Shown here one piece after another: positions 35,428 to 44,249 of a DNA stretch of 64,000 nucleotides (the first letter of the stretch is position 1; the number at the start of each line of letters is the position of its first letter). The DNA lies in assembly GCF_900105045.1 (NCBI RefSeq), contig NZ_LT629739.1, positions 2,294,001 to 2,358,000 of the forward strand. Direction: 5' to 3'. Origin of the DNA: Brevibacterium picturae (lineage in GTDB: Bacteria > Actinomycetota > Actinomycetes > Actinomycetales > Brevibacteriaceae). The notes under the pieces were generated by a model. That model ran no database searches. It was not told the DNA's origin and was given only the letters and a program-made list of their open reading frames with translations. Both the position numbers and the translations under genes were made by a program.

Positions 35428-37341
35428 ATGACGAAGAAGTCCCGAACCTGGTTGGCCATCACCATCATCGTCTTGCTGCTGGCCGGCGCAGGCGTCGTCG
35501 CCTTCCTCTCCCTCCCGATGCGTGCAGAGGCCGCCGCCGACGACGCCGCTGCCGACCTGAACAGCTCAACCATCGACTCCACCGCCTGGTCGGACACCGA
35601 TGCATCGAAGACGCTGCATGATGAAGTGCTCGGGGCGCTCGATGAGAGCATGAAGAAGCGTTCCGTTGAGCTCGACGGCACGAAGAAGAGCGATGATGGC
35701 GCGGTTGCGACGCTGAACTGGACATGGACGAACCAGGACGATGAAGTCTGGGAGTACTCCTCTCGGCTGCCACTGCACAGAAAGGGTCTGCTGTGGTCGG
35801 CAGATCTCACTGCACAGGCGATCCACCCCGACCTCGACGAGGGTCGAGTCCTGGTGTCGAAGAAAAATCCGGGGGAGCGGGGCTCGATCCTCGGCGACGA
35901 TGATGAGGAGCTGATGGCGGAGGGCACCGTCATCGACGTGGGCATCCACCCGGCGAAGCTCGGCGAGGCCGAGGGCACGGACGGCGAGAACGCTGAGGCC
36001 ACACTCACCACGCTCGAGGACGAACTCGACATCGACCTCACATCGCTGCAGGAGCGCATCGACGCGGCCGATCCCGATCAGTTCGTTCCCGTCATCACTC
36101 TGCGCGAGAGTGACTACTCTGCGGTGAAAGACACCATCCACTCCCTGCCCGGAACCGTGTTCAAGACCCGAACACAACCGCTGAGCATCAAGAGAGGCTT
36201 CGCGGCAGCGACACTGGGAACCGCAGGAGCCGCCAATGCTGAGGAGGTCGAGGCCTCCGATGGAAAGCTCACCGGTGAGTCCGTCGTCGGCAAGAGCGGA
36301 CTGCAGAAGGCCTTCAACGAGCAGCTGACCGGACCAGCCAACGAAGAGATCTTCATCGCCGACGCTGAGCCCGGCACCGAAGGGGCCGATTCCGAGCCCG
36401 TCCTCGTCCACGAGTTTCCGAAGCGGGACGGCGAAGACATTACGACGACGCTCAACGTCGCCGTGCAGGAGGCCGCCGACACCGCGGCCGCAACAGGCAA
36501 GAAGCCGACTGCGCTTGTCGCGATCCGCCCCAGCGACGGTCATGTCCTGGCCGTGGCCAACCAGGATCCCGACGGCGCGGCCTGGGATCGGGCACTGACT
36601 GGGCAGTACGCTCCCGGATCGGTGTTCAAGATCGCCTCAGGAGTGGCGCTGCTGGAATCGGGAATGACGGCGAAGACGACACTGGGCTGTCCGAAGACCA
36701 CGACTGTCGACGGAAAGACGTTCAAGAACGCCGAGGACCACGTTATGGGCGATGTCGCCTTCGAAGACGACTTCGCCGAATCATGCAACACCGCATTCGT
36801 CGACGCCGCGAAGAAGGTCTCGGCCTCCGAGGTGGCGAATGCAGCATCGAACCTGGGGATGGACGACATCGACCTGGGAGTCGGTTCGAAGATGGCCACC
36901 GTTCCTCATGACGACGATCCCGTCAACCATGCGGCGCAGATGATCGGTCAGGGCAAGGTCGTGGCCAGCCCGCTGGCGGTGGCCGCGATGGCAGCCTCGG
37001 TGGCCGACGGCGACACCGTCAGCCCGCTCCTCGTCCTTCCCGACCAACGCGCGGACAATCGAGAACAGATCCTTGATGCCGATGCCGCGAGGGCGATGCA
37101 GAAGCTCATGCGCCGCGCCGTGACCAAGGGCACCGCCAGCGCGCTGCAGGACGTTCCCGGCAAACCGGTCCACGGGAAGACCGGCACCGCCGAATACGGT
37201 GGCGAGACCCCACCGCGCACCCACTCCTGGTTCGCCGGATACCAGGGTGACGTGGCCGTGGCCGTCCTCGTCGAGGATGGAGGATTCGGCGCCGAGGCGG
37301 CCGTGCCAGTGGCGAAGAAATTCTTCACGGCGCTCAACTGA
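35428..37341 (+). CDS. Penicillin-binding protein (transpeptidase) with MecA-like N terminus
   Basis: A 637-residue membrane-anchored transpeptidase. One N-terminal helix (TWLAITIIVLLLAGAGVVAF) is followed by an NTF2-like domain, a PBP dimerisation-type region (NPGERGSIL) and the catalytic domain with SxxK in YAPGSVFKIASG (about 397), SxN in FAESCNTAFVD (about 453) and KTGTAEYGG (about 583). It crosslinks peptidoglycan outside the membrane and is the class of target hit by beta-lactams; NTF2-like domains also occur in MecA/PBP3 homologues. It nearly touches the convergent aldehyde dehydrogenase gene (9 bases apart). Confidence 0.9.
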   Translation: MTKKSRTWLAITIIVLLLAGAGVVAFLSLPMRAEAAADDAAADLNSSTIDSTAWSDTDASKTLHDEVLGALDESMKKRSVELDGTKKSDDGAVATLNWTWTNQDDEVWEYSSRLPLHRKGLLWSADLTAQAIHPDLDEGRVLVSKKNPGERGSILGDDDEELMAEGTVIDVGIHPAKLGEAEGTDGENAEATLTTLEDELDIDLTSLQERIDAADPDQFVPVITLRESDYSAVKDTIHSLPGTVFKTRTQPLSIKRGFAAATLGTAGAANAEEVEASDGKLTGESVVGKSGLQKAFNEQLTGPANEEIFIADAEPGTEGADSEPVLVHEFPKRDGEDITTTLNVAVQEAADTAAATGKKPTALVAIRPSDGHVLAVANQDPDGAAWDRALTGQYAPGSVFKIASGVALLESGMTAKTTLGCPKTTTVDGKTFKNAEDHVMGDVAFEDDFAESCNTAFVDAAKKVSASEVANAASNLGMDDIDLGVGSKMATVPHDDDPVNHAAQMIGQGKVVASPLAVAAMAASVADGDTVSPLLVLPDQRADNREQILDADAARAMQKLMRRAVTKGTASALQDVPGKPVHGKTGTAEYGGETPPRTHSWFAGYQGDVAVAVLVEDGGFGAEAAVPVAKKFFTALN

Positions 37342-37350
37342 GCGAGAACC

Positions 37351-38943
37351 TCACTTCATTCGCAGAGCACGCATGACGTCGAAGGCCGTGGTCAGGGTGC
37401 GGGCGAACCGCGTCTGATCGAGCGGGCCGAACGGGGCGATCGGGACCAGGCTCTGCTCGGCAATCGTGTGCGTGTGCATGAACTGGTAGAGCCCCTCGAC
37501 TCCATGTCGGTGGCCCAGACCTGAGGCCTTGACCCCGCCGGCAGGAGCATCGATCGAGCCCCACGCCGCCACGCATGCCTCATTGACGTTGACCATCCCC
37601 GCCTCGATCTGCCGAGCCGTCTCGACCCCATGGGACCGGGAGTAGACGCTGGCGTTGAGACCGTATTCGCTGGAGTTGGCTCGCTCGATCGCCTCGGCGT
37701 CGGAAGACACCGGATACACGGCGGCGACGGGGCCGAACGTCTCCTCGGCGTACAGCTCGGCCGCCTCACTGACATCGGTGAGCACTGTCGGCAGATAGAA
37801 GTACGGGCCCAGCTCCGGCACAGGCCGGCCTCCCGCGATGACTCGAGCACCGCTGGCTCGTGCCTGCTCGACGTGCTCGCTGACCCGGGCGAACTGCTTG
37901 GGCCCGGCCAGAGACCCCATCCCGGGGCCGTAGGCGAAGTCGGCGCTGAGCTCGAGCTTGCGGGCCGCCTCGGCGAAGTGGGCACAGAACTCGGGGTACA
38001 GGTCCTCGTGGACGTAGATGCGCTCGAAGGACAGGCACAGCTGCCCGGCCGAGGAGAAGCACCCGCGGATCGCCCCGTCCACGGCCGCATGGAGATCGGC
38101 ATCGGAGAGGACGAGCATCGGATTCTTTCCGCCGAGCTCAAGGGCGGTGGGAAGGAGACGTCGACCCGCCTCGGCGGCGATCGAACGTCCGGCGGCCGTG
38201 GATCCGGTGAAGGAGAGCCCGTCGGCCCCGGCTATGAGGGCGGGGCCGAGCTGTGTGCTGGGGCCGGGCACCAGCTGCCACACCTCGGCGGGCAGGCCGC
38301 AGGCGATGGCGAGCCGGCGCATGATGATCGCCGTCAGCGTCGTCTGGCTGTCCGGCTTGTGCACGACGGCGTTGCCGGCGGCCAGGGCTGCCAACAGGTC
38401 GGTCGCGCCCAGAGTGAGCGGATAGTTCCAGGGCGTGATGAACCCGACGACGCCCAGCGGAGTACGTGTGACCTCGGTGCGGGTCAGGCCGGGAACGGCA
38501 CCGCGACGCCGCTGCGGGCGCAGGCGAGCCGGCGTCGTGACACCGTAATGACGGCACACATTGTAGGTGTCGAGGATCTCGTCATAGGCGTGGATGCGGG
38601 CCTTGCCGGTCTCGTGCTGGACGATGTCGAGGAGGAGATCCTCATGCCTGCGCAGTGCCGAGTGCAGGCGCAGCAGCACCTTGGCACGATGCTCGGGCGA
38701 CCGTGACGCCCACGTGCGGCCGGCGATGCGCGCGGAGGCGTAGGCCCGGTCGACGTCCTCGGCGGTGTTGGCTGTGAAACGCGGCTGTTCGGTGCCGGTG
38801 AATGGGTCAGCGTTGTGGAGGCGCTCGCCGCTGCCCGAGGCCTCAGAATAGGGGTCCGTGTCGAGGAACTCGCGCAGCCGGTCCGTGACCTGGGAGAGGC
38901 CCGCAGAGGGAGTGACGGTGCTGGTGACGTCCGTGCTCATCAT
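37351..38943 (-). CDS. gabD2: Aldehyde dehydrogenase, succinate-semialdehyde dehydrogenase GabD2 type
   Basis: A 530-residue NAD(P)-dependent aldehyde dehydrogenase. The Rossmann-domain signature GVVGFITPWNYPL, the general base in LELGGKNPMLVL, the catalytic Cys in SSAGQLCLSFERIYV (about 302) and EETFGPVAAVYPV are present. The arrangement and length fit the actinobacterial GabD2 group, which oxidises succinate semialdehyde to succinate; other aldehydes remain possible. CGGAGG precedes the tandem ATG ATG start. It diverges from the PLP aldolase-like gene at 39014. Confidence 0.88.
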   Translation of the reverse strand: MMSTDVTSTVTPSAGLSQVTDRLREFLDTDPYSEASGSGERLHNADPFTGTEQPRFTANTAEDVDRAYASARIAGRTWASRSPEHRAKVLLRLHSALRRHEDLLLDIVQHETGKARIHAYDEILDTYNVCRHYGVTTPARLRPQRRRGAVPGLTRTEVTRTPLGVVGFITPWNYPLTLGATDLLAALAAGNAVVHKPDSQTTLTAIIMRRLAIACGLPAEVWQLVPGPSTQLGPALIAGADGLSFTGSTAAGRSIAAEAGRRLLPTALELGGKNPMLVLSDADLHAAVDGAIRGCFSSAGQLCLSFERIYVHEDLYPEFCAHFAEAARKLELSADFAYGPGMGSLAGPKQFARVSEHVEQARASGARVIAGGRPVPELGPYFYLPTVLTDVSEAAELYAEETFGPVAAVYPVSSDAEAIERANSSEYGLNASVYSRSHGVETARQIEAGMVNVNEACVAAWGSIDAPAGGVKASGLGHRHGVEGLYQFMHTHTIAEQSLVPIAPFGPLDQTRFARTLTTAFDVMRALRMK

Positions 38944-39013
38944 GCCTCCGTGTAGTCGGTGTGTGCGTGGATTTCGGCCGGGACGGCCGCTAACTTACGC
39001 TACAGTATCTTCT

Positions 39014-40255
39014 ATGGTTTCACGTGAACTGCGTCACGCGGTGCATGAGATCGAGGCACCCCAGGCGGTGCTCGACCTTGACGCGTTCGACGCGAACCTC
39101 ACAACATTGGCGAAGCGTGCGCAGGGGCTGCCGATCAGGGTCGCCTCGAAGTCGCTGCGCACCCCCGCCGCGATCGACCGGGCGCTGGCCCACCCCGGTT
39201 ACTCCGGAGTCCTCGCCTTCTCCCTGCCCGAAGCACTGGCACTGCACGCCCGCGGTGTCCGCGACATCCTCGTCGGCTATCCCACAGTCGACCGGCTCAG
39301 CCTGAAACTGCTGTTCGCCGAGGCGGGTGCGTCGGAGAACATCACCCTGATGATCGACTGCCCCACCCACCTCGACATCATCGACAGTGCCCGCAGCGCC
39401 GTGGCATCCACAGGCGGCACGGAGGCGACCAACAGGGTCAGAGCAGCAGATGGTGCCGGGCCGGGGGTGCGCGTGTGCCTCGACATCGATGCCTCATATC
39501 GTCTGGGCGAAGAGGTCCTGGGCAGCAGGGTCCACATCGGGGCCAGGCGCTCGCCGGTCCGGGACCCTGCCGCGGCCGTTGAACTCGCCGAGCAAGTCAT
39601 CGCCCGTCCCGGCGTCGATCTCGTCGGGCTGATGTCCTATGAAGGCCAGATCGCCGGCACCGCCGATGCCGGCACCTCGGCCAAGCAGACGGTGGTGCGC
39701 GCCATGCAGAAGCGCTCGATCGCGGAGCTGAAGGTCCGCCGCAGGCACATCGTCACCGAGGTGCGTGACCTCACCGAGCTTGAATTCGTCAACGGCGGCG
39801 GCACAGGGTCCTTCGAGTCCAGCGCCGTCGAAGGCACACTGACGGAACTGGCCGCCGGCTCCGGGCTCTTCTCCCCGGGGCTCTTCGACGGCTACACGAA
39901 GTTCCGTCACGAGCCCGCCGCCTACTTCGTCACCCCGGTGGTGCGCCGGCCCGGGCCCGGCTGGGTCACCGTGTTCAAGGGCGGATTCATCGCCTCGGGC
40001 GTGCCTGGAGCCGACCGAGTCCCGACGATCGCCTGGCCGCCCGGGCTCGAATACTCCGGCCTCGAAGGCGCCGGTGAGGTCCAGACTCCGCTCACCGGCC
40101 CAGGCAGTGAGAACCTGCGCATCGGCGACCTGGTCTGGTTCCGGCATGCGAAAGCCGGTGAGCTCGCCGAGCACTTCAACGAATTCCTCGTCGTCTCTGG
40201 CTCGGAGATCATCGACTCCTGGTCGACCTACCGCGGTCAAGGATGGGTGCTGTGA
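39014..40255 (+). CDS. PLP-dependent amino acid deaminase/aldolase (alanine racemase-like fold)
   Basis: A 413-residue fold-type III PLP enzyme. The Schiff-base Lys is in IRVASKSLRTP at about residue 45; VNGGGTGS binds phosphate and the C-terminal part matches the D-serine dehydratase/D-threonine aldolase (DSD1) domain. Related enzymes deaminate D-serine or cleave D-threonine; the substrate here is unknown. TACAGT ends 7 nt before the ATG with no ribosome-binding site (leaderless). It is followed directly by a sugar-lactone oxidase gene, a neighbourhood I recall from other actinobacteria. Confidence 0.85.
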   Translation: MVSRELRHAVHEIEAPQAVLDLDAFDANLTTLAKRAQGLPIRVASKSLRTPAAIDRALAHPGYSGVLAFSLPEALALHARGVRDILVGYPTVDRLSLKLLFAEAGASENITLMIDCPTHLDIIDSARSAVASTGGTEATNRVRAADGAGPGVRVCLDIDASYRLGEEVLGSRVHIGARRSPVRDPAAAVELAEQVIARPGVDLVGLMSYEGQIAGTADAGTSAKQTVVRAMQKRSIAELKVRRRHIVTEVRDLTELEFVNGGGTGSFESSAVEGTLTELAAGSGLFSPGLFDGYTKFRHEPAAYFVTPVVRRPGPGWVTVFKGGFIASGVPGADRVPTIAWPPGLEYSGLEGAGEVQTPLTGPGSENLRIGDLVWFRHAKAGELAEHFNEFLVVSGSEIIDSWSTYRGQGWVL

Positions 40256-40292
40256 ACCGGGACGGAAGGATGGGTGCTGTGAACCGAACCGC
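40239..40292 (+). repeat. 27-bp tandem duplication spanning the aldolase stop and the next gene's start region
   Basis: Units 40239-40265 and 40266-40292 share their first 21 bases exactly. Each contains GGATGGGTGCTGTGAACCG, which gives the upstream stop (TGA) and an in-frame ATG for the downstream gene, so candidate starts for the lactone oxidase exist in both copies. Confidence 0.8.
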
Positions 40293-41649
40293 AATGCCGG
40301 CACCACGTCGACTGTTCCTCAACTGGTCCGGCCATGTCCACGCGCACCCGCACACCTTCGTTCGGCCCACCTCGGCGGGGGAGCTGGGCGAGGTTCTGCG
40401 ATCGGCGGCCAACGCCGGTCAACGGGTCCGTGCCGTGGGCGCCGGCCACTCATTCACCCCCATCGCCGCAGGTGAAGAGGTGATGATCAACCTCGATCAC
40501 CTCAGCGGCATCATCACCGTCGATGAGGCGAGTGGGCGGGTGCGCTTCCACGCGGGCACCCGGCTGCGTGACATCCCGGACCTGCTCGCACCCTTCGAGC
40601 TCGCCTTGGCCAATCAGGGCGACGTCAACCCGCAGGCACTCGCCGGGGCGATCTCGACGAGCACCCACGGGACCGGGCTCGGCTTCACCGGATTCGCCGG
40701 AACCGTCACCGGACTCTCGCTCATGGGACCCGACGGGGCCGTGCGCAGACTGTCGGCGACCAGTGATCCCGAGGTCTTCGACCTGGCCCGCGTCAGCCTC
40801 GGCGTGCTGGGCATCGTCACGGAGATCGAGCTGCAGTGCGTGCCGGCCTTCGACCTCATCGCCGAGGAGGTCGTGGCGGATGTCGACGAACTGCTGGCCG
40901 ACCTCTGCCTGAGGATGCGAGCGGCCGATCATTTCGAGTTCTACTGGTTCCCGCACACCGACACCGCACTGACGAAGACGAACACCAGGGTCGGCCTCGG
41001 AGAGATCGGCCCAGGTCACCTCGCCGAGGCTGGGGTGCGCAACCGTTTCCTCACCCTGCTCGACAAGGAAGTCGTGGAGAACGGCGCCCTGCGGCTCGCA
41101 GTCGAGCTCGGCTCCGCAGTGCCCAGTCTGGTCCCGCGCATCAATCGGATCGCCCAGTCCGCGGTCTCGGACAGAACGTATCGGGCTCCAGGATACGACG
41201 TCTTCGTGACACCTCGCCGGGTGCGGTTCAACGAGATGGAGTACGCGGTTCCCATCGAATCCGGCGCCGAGGTGGTCCGTGAGATCCGCAGCGCCATCGA
41301 GTCGAGAGGGTGGACGATCTCATTCCCGATCGAGGTTAGATCGGCCGCCGCCGACGATGTTCCGCTGTCGACGGCCCACGGACGGGAGACGATGTACATC
41401 GCAGTGCACCGGTTCGTGAAGGATGAATTCGCCGAATACTTCCGCGTCGTCGAACAGATCTGCCGGCGCCATGGGGGCAGGCCACACTGGGGCAAGATGC
41501 ACACCCTGGCCGCCGACGATCTGTGTGAGCTCTACCCGCGCTTCGACGACTTCTGTGCGCTGCGGGAGAAACTGGACCCGCAGGCGATGTTCGGGAACCG
41601 ATTCACCGACTCTCTGTTCGGTCTGGACTCCAGGACGGGCCGAAAGTGA
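40243..41649 (+). CDS. D-arabinono-1,4-lactone oxidase-family FAD oxidoreductase
   Basis: Up to 468 residues, vanillyl-alcohol oxidase superfamily. The FAD domain has RAVGAGHSFTPIA and AISTSTHGTGLGF; the ALO-type C-terminal domain ends with GGRPHWGKMHTL and GNRFTDSLFG. Such enzymes oxidise aldono-lactones or alditols (as in ascorbate-like or xylitol metabolism). The start is uncertain: ATG 40243 overlaps the upstream stop, ATG 40270 lies in a duplicated copy, and ATG 40294 just precedes the conserved part. Probably co-transcribed with the aldolase-like gene. Confidence 0.88.
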   Translation: MGAVNRDGRMGAVNRTAMPAPRRLFLNWSGHVHAHPHTFVRPTSAGELGEVLRSAANAGQRVRAVGAGHSFTPIAAGEEVMINLDHLSGIITVDEASGRVRFHAGTRLRDIPDLLAPFELALANQGDVNPQALAGAISTSTHGTGLGFTGFAGTVTGLSLMGPDGAVRRLSATSDPEVFDLARVSLGVLGIVTEIELQCVPAFDLIAEEVVADVDELLADLCLRMRAADHFEFYWFPHTDTALTKTNTRVGLGEIGPGHLAEAGVRNRFLTLLDKEVVENGALRLAVELGSAVPSLVPRINRIAQSAVSDRTYRAPGYDVFVTPRRVRFNEMEYAVPIESGAEVVREIRSAIESRGWTISFPIEVRSAAADDVPLSTAHGRETMYIAVHRFVKDEFAEYFRVVEQICRRHGGRPHWGKMHTLAADDLCELYPRFDDFCALREKLDPQAMFGNRFTDSLFGLDSRTGRK

Positions 41650-41809
41650 GCCCACGGCAGCGAAATCCTGTCTGACCTGGGAATCGGCTCCCACCCGCAG
41701 TAGGGTGGGTTGAAGGTTCGCGACGTTCGACCCCGGCGGTGGTTCCGCCCAGGCTGATGCAGTTCAGGTTGATGCGTTCGGGAACAACGGCCGCAGCATT
41801 TCCCAAGAA

Positions 41810-43192
41810 ATGGATTCGTCGATGTCAGATTTCGAACCGCAGGCCCAGTCGGACCTGGCAGCAACCACCAGCCCTGAGCGTGAGAAGGGGCGGCGGCGGT
41901 CCATGCTGGTCGCAGCCTTCGGCACCGTCGTCGAATGGTATGACTTCTCGATCTTCTTCTACGTCGCGACCATTCTGACCACTGAATTCTTCGGCGATCG
42001 AACCGATTCCCTGCTGCTCACTCTGGGCGTCGGTGCCGCCGGATTCCTGTTCCGGCCGTTGGGCGCCATGGTCTTCGGCCACCTCGGCGACAGGGTGGGC
42101 CGCAAATCTGCGCTGGTCGTCTCGGCCGTGCTCATGGCCGTCGCGATGCTCGGCATCGCGATCATGCCCACCTACGAGGTGATCGGCATCTGGGCGGGTG
42201 TCGGCATGGTCTTCTTCCGGTGTCTGTCCGGATTCTCCGTCGGTGCCGAGTACACGGGCATCATGGTCTTCCTGATGGAATCGGCCGGCAGCAAGCGGCG
42301 TGGGCTCGCGGCCAGCTGGGCCGCTGCCAACAGTGAGGTCGGGGCCCTGCTCGCGGTCGGCTCCGGTGCATTTCTGGCTGCCACGCTGTCTGCTGAAGCG
42401 ATGAGCTCCTGGGGATGGCGGGTGCTGTTCGTCCTCGGTGCCCTGCTCGCCGCCCTGATGATCCCGCTGCGTCGAATGATGGAGGAGACCGACACGTTCA
42501 AGCGCCTGCAGCAGGCGGAGAAGAAGAAACCGGCAGTCAAGCATCGTCGTTCCCCGCTGCTCATCGCCTTCATCCAGCAGCCCCGCGCGATCCTCGTCGC
42601 GTTCCTCATCTCGTCGATCGGTTCGGTCAGTTATTTCCTCAACATCACCTACGTGCCGACCTACATCGAAGAGGTCTCGGACGTGAAGAACTCCGGCTCT
42701 CTGGCACTGGGCACCATCGCAGCCGTCGTCGCGATCGTCATCACACCGTGCTTCGGCATCGCCTCGGACCGGTTCGGGCGGAAGAAGACTCTGGCCCTGC
42801 TCATGGCCGTCTTCATCCTCACCACCATTCCCGCATACGCACTGCTGGCGGGTGGGAACACCGGAGTCGCGGTCTTGGGCGTCGCGTTCCTCGCCGTACC
42901 GGCCGCCGGCTGGAGTTCCGTGGCAGCGGCCATGGTTCCCGAACAGTTCACCGGCACCAGCCGCTTCTCCGGAATGGCGATCGGCTACAACGTGGCCACG
43001 GTCCTCTTCGGCGGACTCTCGCCGCTGATTGCGACCGCTCTGATGAGCTCGACCGGTCTCACCCTGGCGCCGGCGATCTATGCGACTGTCATCGTCGTGG
43101 TGGCCGGCATCCCGACCCTGTTCCTCGCCCGCAATATGGCCGGCAGGCCCCTGGCCGAGGTCGATCGCGACAAGGACCTTGTCCCGGCCTGA
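41810..43192 (+). CDS. MHS-family metabolite:H+ symporter (MFS)
   Basis: A 460-residue, 12-helix transporter of the metabolite:H+ symporter family (ProP, ShiA, KgtP relatives). Marks: VVEWYDFSIFFYVA in helix 1, GHLGDRVGRKSALV in loop 2-3, FRCLSGFSVGAEYTG in helix 4-5. Substrates in this family are betaines, aromatic or organic acids; none can be chosen here. TAGGGT at 41702-41707 may be its -10, giving a leader of about 100 bases. ATG 41810 and ATG 41822 are both possible starts and neither has a good ribosome-binding site. Confidence 0.85.
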   Translation: MDSSMSDFEPQAQSDLAATTSPEREKGRRRSMLVAAFGTVVEWYDFSIFFYVATILTTEFFGDRTDSLLLTLGVGAAGFLFRPLGAMVFGHLGDRVGRKSALVVSAVLMAVAMLGIAIMPTYEVIGIWAGVGMVFFRCLSGFSVGAEYTGIMVFLMESAGSKRRGLAASWAAANSEVGALLAVGSGAFLAATLSAEAMSSWGWRVLFVLGALLAALMIPLRRMMEETDTFKRLQQAEKKKPAVKHRRSPLLIAFIQQPRAILVAFLISSIGSVSYFLNITYVPTYIEEVSDVKNSGSLALGTIAAVVAIVITPCFGIASDRFGRKKTLALLMAVFILTTIPAYALLAGGNTGVAVLGVAFLAVPAAGWSSVAAAMVPEQFTGTSRFSGMAIGYNVATVLFGGLSPLIATALMSSTGLTLAPAIYATVIVVVAGIPTLFLARNMAGRPLAEVDRDKDLVPA

Positions 43193-43247
43193 CGGGCCTG
43201 ATGCTGGGGTGATCGGCCCGCGCCGGTGCGGCGGTCCTGGTGTGAGC

Positions 43248-44180
43248 TCAGTTCTGGGGGAGTCGGTTCAGCATCCAGGAGACGATCTCCGGCCAGGCGC
43301 TCTCGGCGACCGCGCGTCGCAGCAGGCCGTGATGGCCGATGCGGCCGACCTCGAGTTCTTCAGGTGTGAAGGTGCGGCGTTCGATCTCGGCGAGGCGGAC
43401 ATGGTCGACGAGTGCGTCGATCTGCGCCGGTGAGGCCCAGTTGTCGTCGCTGGCCCCGACCGCGAGCACGGGCGTGCGCAAGCGGGCCATTCGAGCGGTG
43501 GCTCCCAGGCTGGGATCGTCGAAGAAGTACTCCGACATGCGCACCCACCGGCCCCACTCGAGCATGGCCGCGGTCGGGATGTCCTCGCCGAGGCCGAGAC
43601 GTTTGCCGGGTGCGTAGCCGACGAGCGGACTGATCAGGGGACCGAGCGCTCGGAGGATGAGACCGACCCGGAATCGTTCGGACAGGGGGTTGATGTCGCG
43701 CAACGCCGCTCGTGACGTGCCTACGGTGACGATTCCGTGCAGGTCCTCGGCGGCATTGCCCAAGAGCAGGGTATGACCGCCGAGGCTGTGCCCGAGAGCG
43801 ACCTTCGGCAGTTCGGGGAATTCGTTCGCGGCCCAGGCCGAGACGGCATTCGCGTCCTGCTGCATCCAATCGCGCATCCGCAGCTGTGTGTGCTCGCGTG
43901 CTGGACCCGATGCGGCAACACCCCGCACATCGTAGGTGAGCACAGCCAGCCCACGACCGACGGCGTATTCGGCGAACCTCGTGTAGAAGCGGGCCGGCGT
44001 CGCCGTGGCGGGATGGATCGTGAGGAACCCGGTCGGGGTATCCTGAGGCATCAGCACAGTGCCGACAACGTGACTCTGCGCCTCGGATTCGCCTGCCGTC
44101 CAGCGCCTGGAAGCGTTGGCAGCCCTGTGGGTGCCTTCGGTAATCGGAATGCGCACGGAACTCATCATGGTGCTCGTCAT
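43248..44180 (-). CDS. Alpha/beta hydrolase (serine aminopeptidase/lysophospholipase-like)
   Basis: About 310 residues. The nucleophile elbow is LGHSLGGHTLLLG (Ser at about 125); upstream are the oxyanion region LTYDVRGVAASG and later an acidic residue and His expected for the triad (VGASDDNW; IGHHGLLRR). It belongs to a broad group of cytoplasmic esterases and lipases; the substrate is unknown. I place the start at ATG 44180, exactly 7 nt after TAACCT on this strand, so it is probably leaderless; GTG 44186 is also open. Confidence 0.8.
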   Translation of the reverse strand: MTSTMMSSVRIPITEGTHRAANASRRWTAGESEAQSHVVGTVLMPQDTPTGFLTIHPATATPARFYTRFAEYAVGRGLAVLTYDVRGVAASGPAREHTQLRMRDWMQQDANAVSAWAANEFPELPKVALGHSLGGHTLLLGNAAEDLHGIVTVGTSRAALRDINPLSERFRVGLILRALGPLISPLVGYAPGKRLGLGEDIPTAAMLEWGRWVRMSEYFFDDPSLGATARMARLRTPVLAVGASDDNWASPAQIDALVDHVRLAEIERRTFTPEELEVGRIGHHGLLRRAVAESAWPEIVSWMLNRLPQN

Positions 44181-44249
44181 GAGCACAAGGTTAGTAGCGT
44201 TTCAGTGAATTATCTACTGTTCGGTAACAGTGGGTTCCGTGCGCCGCGA

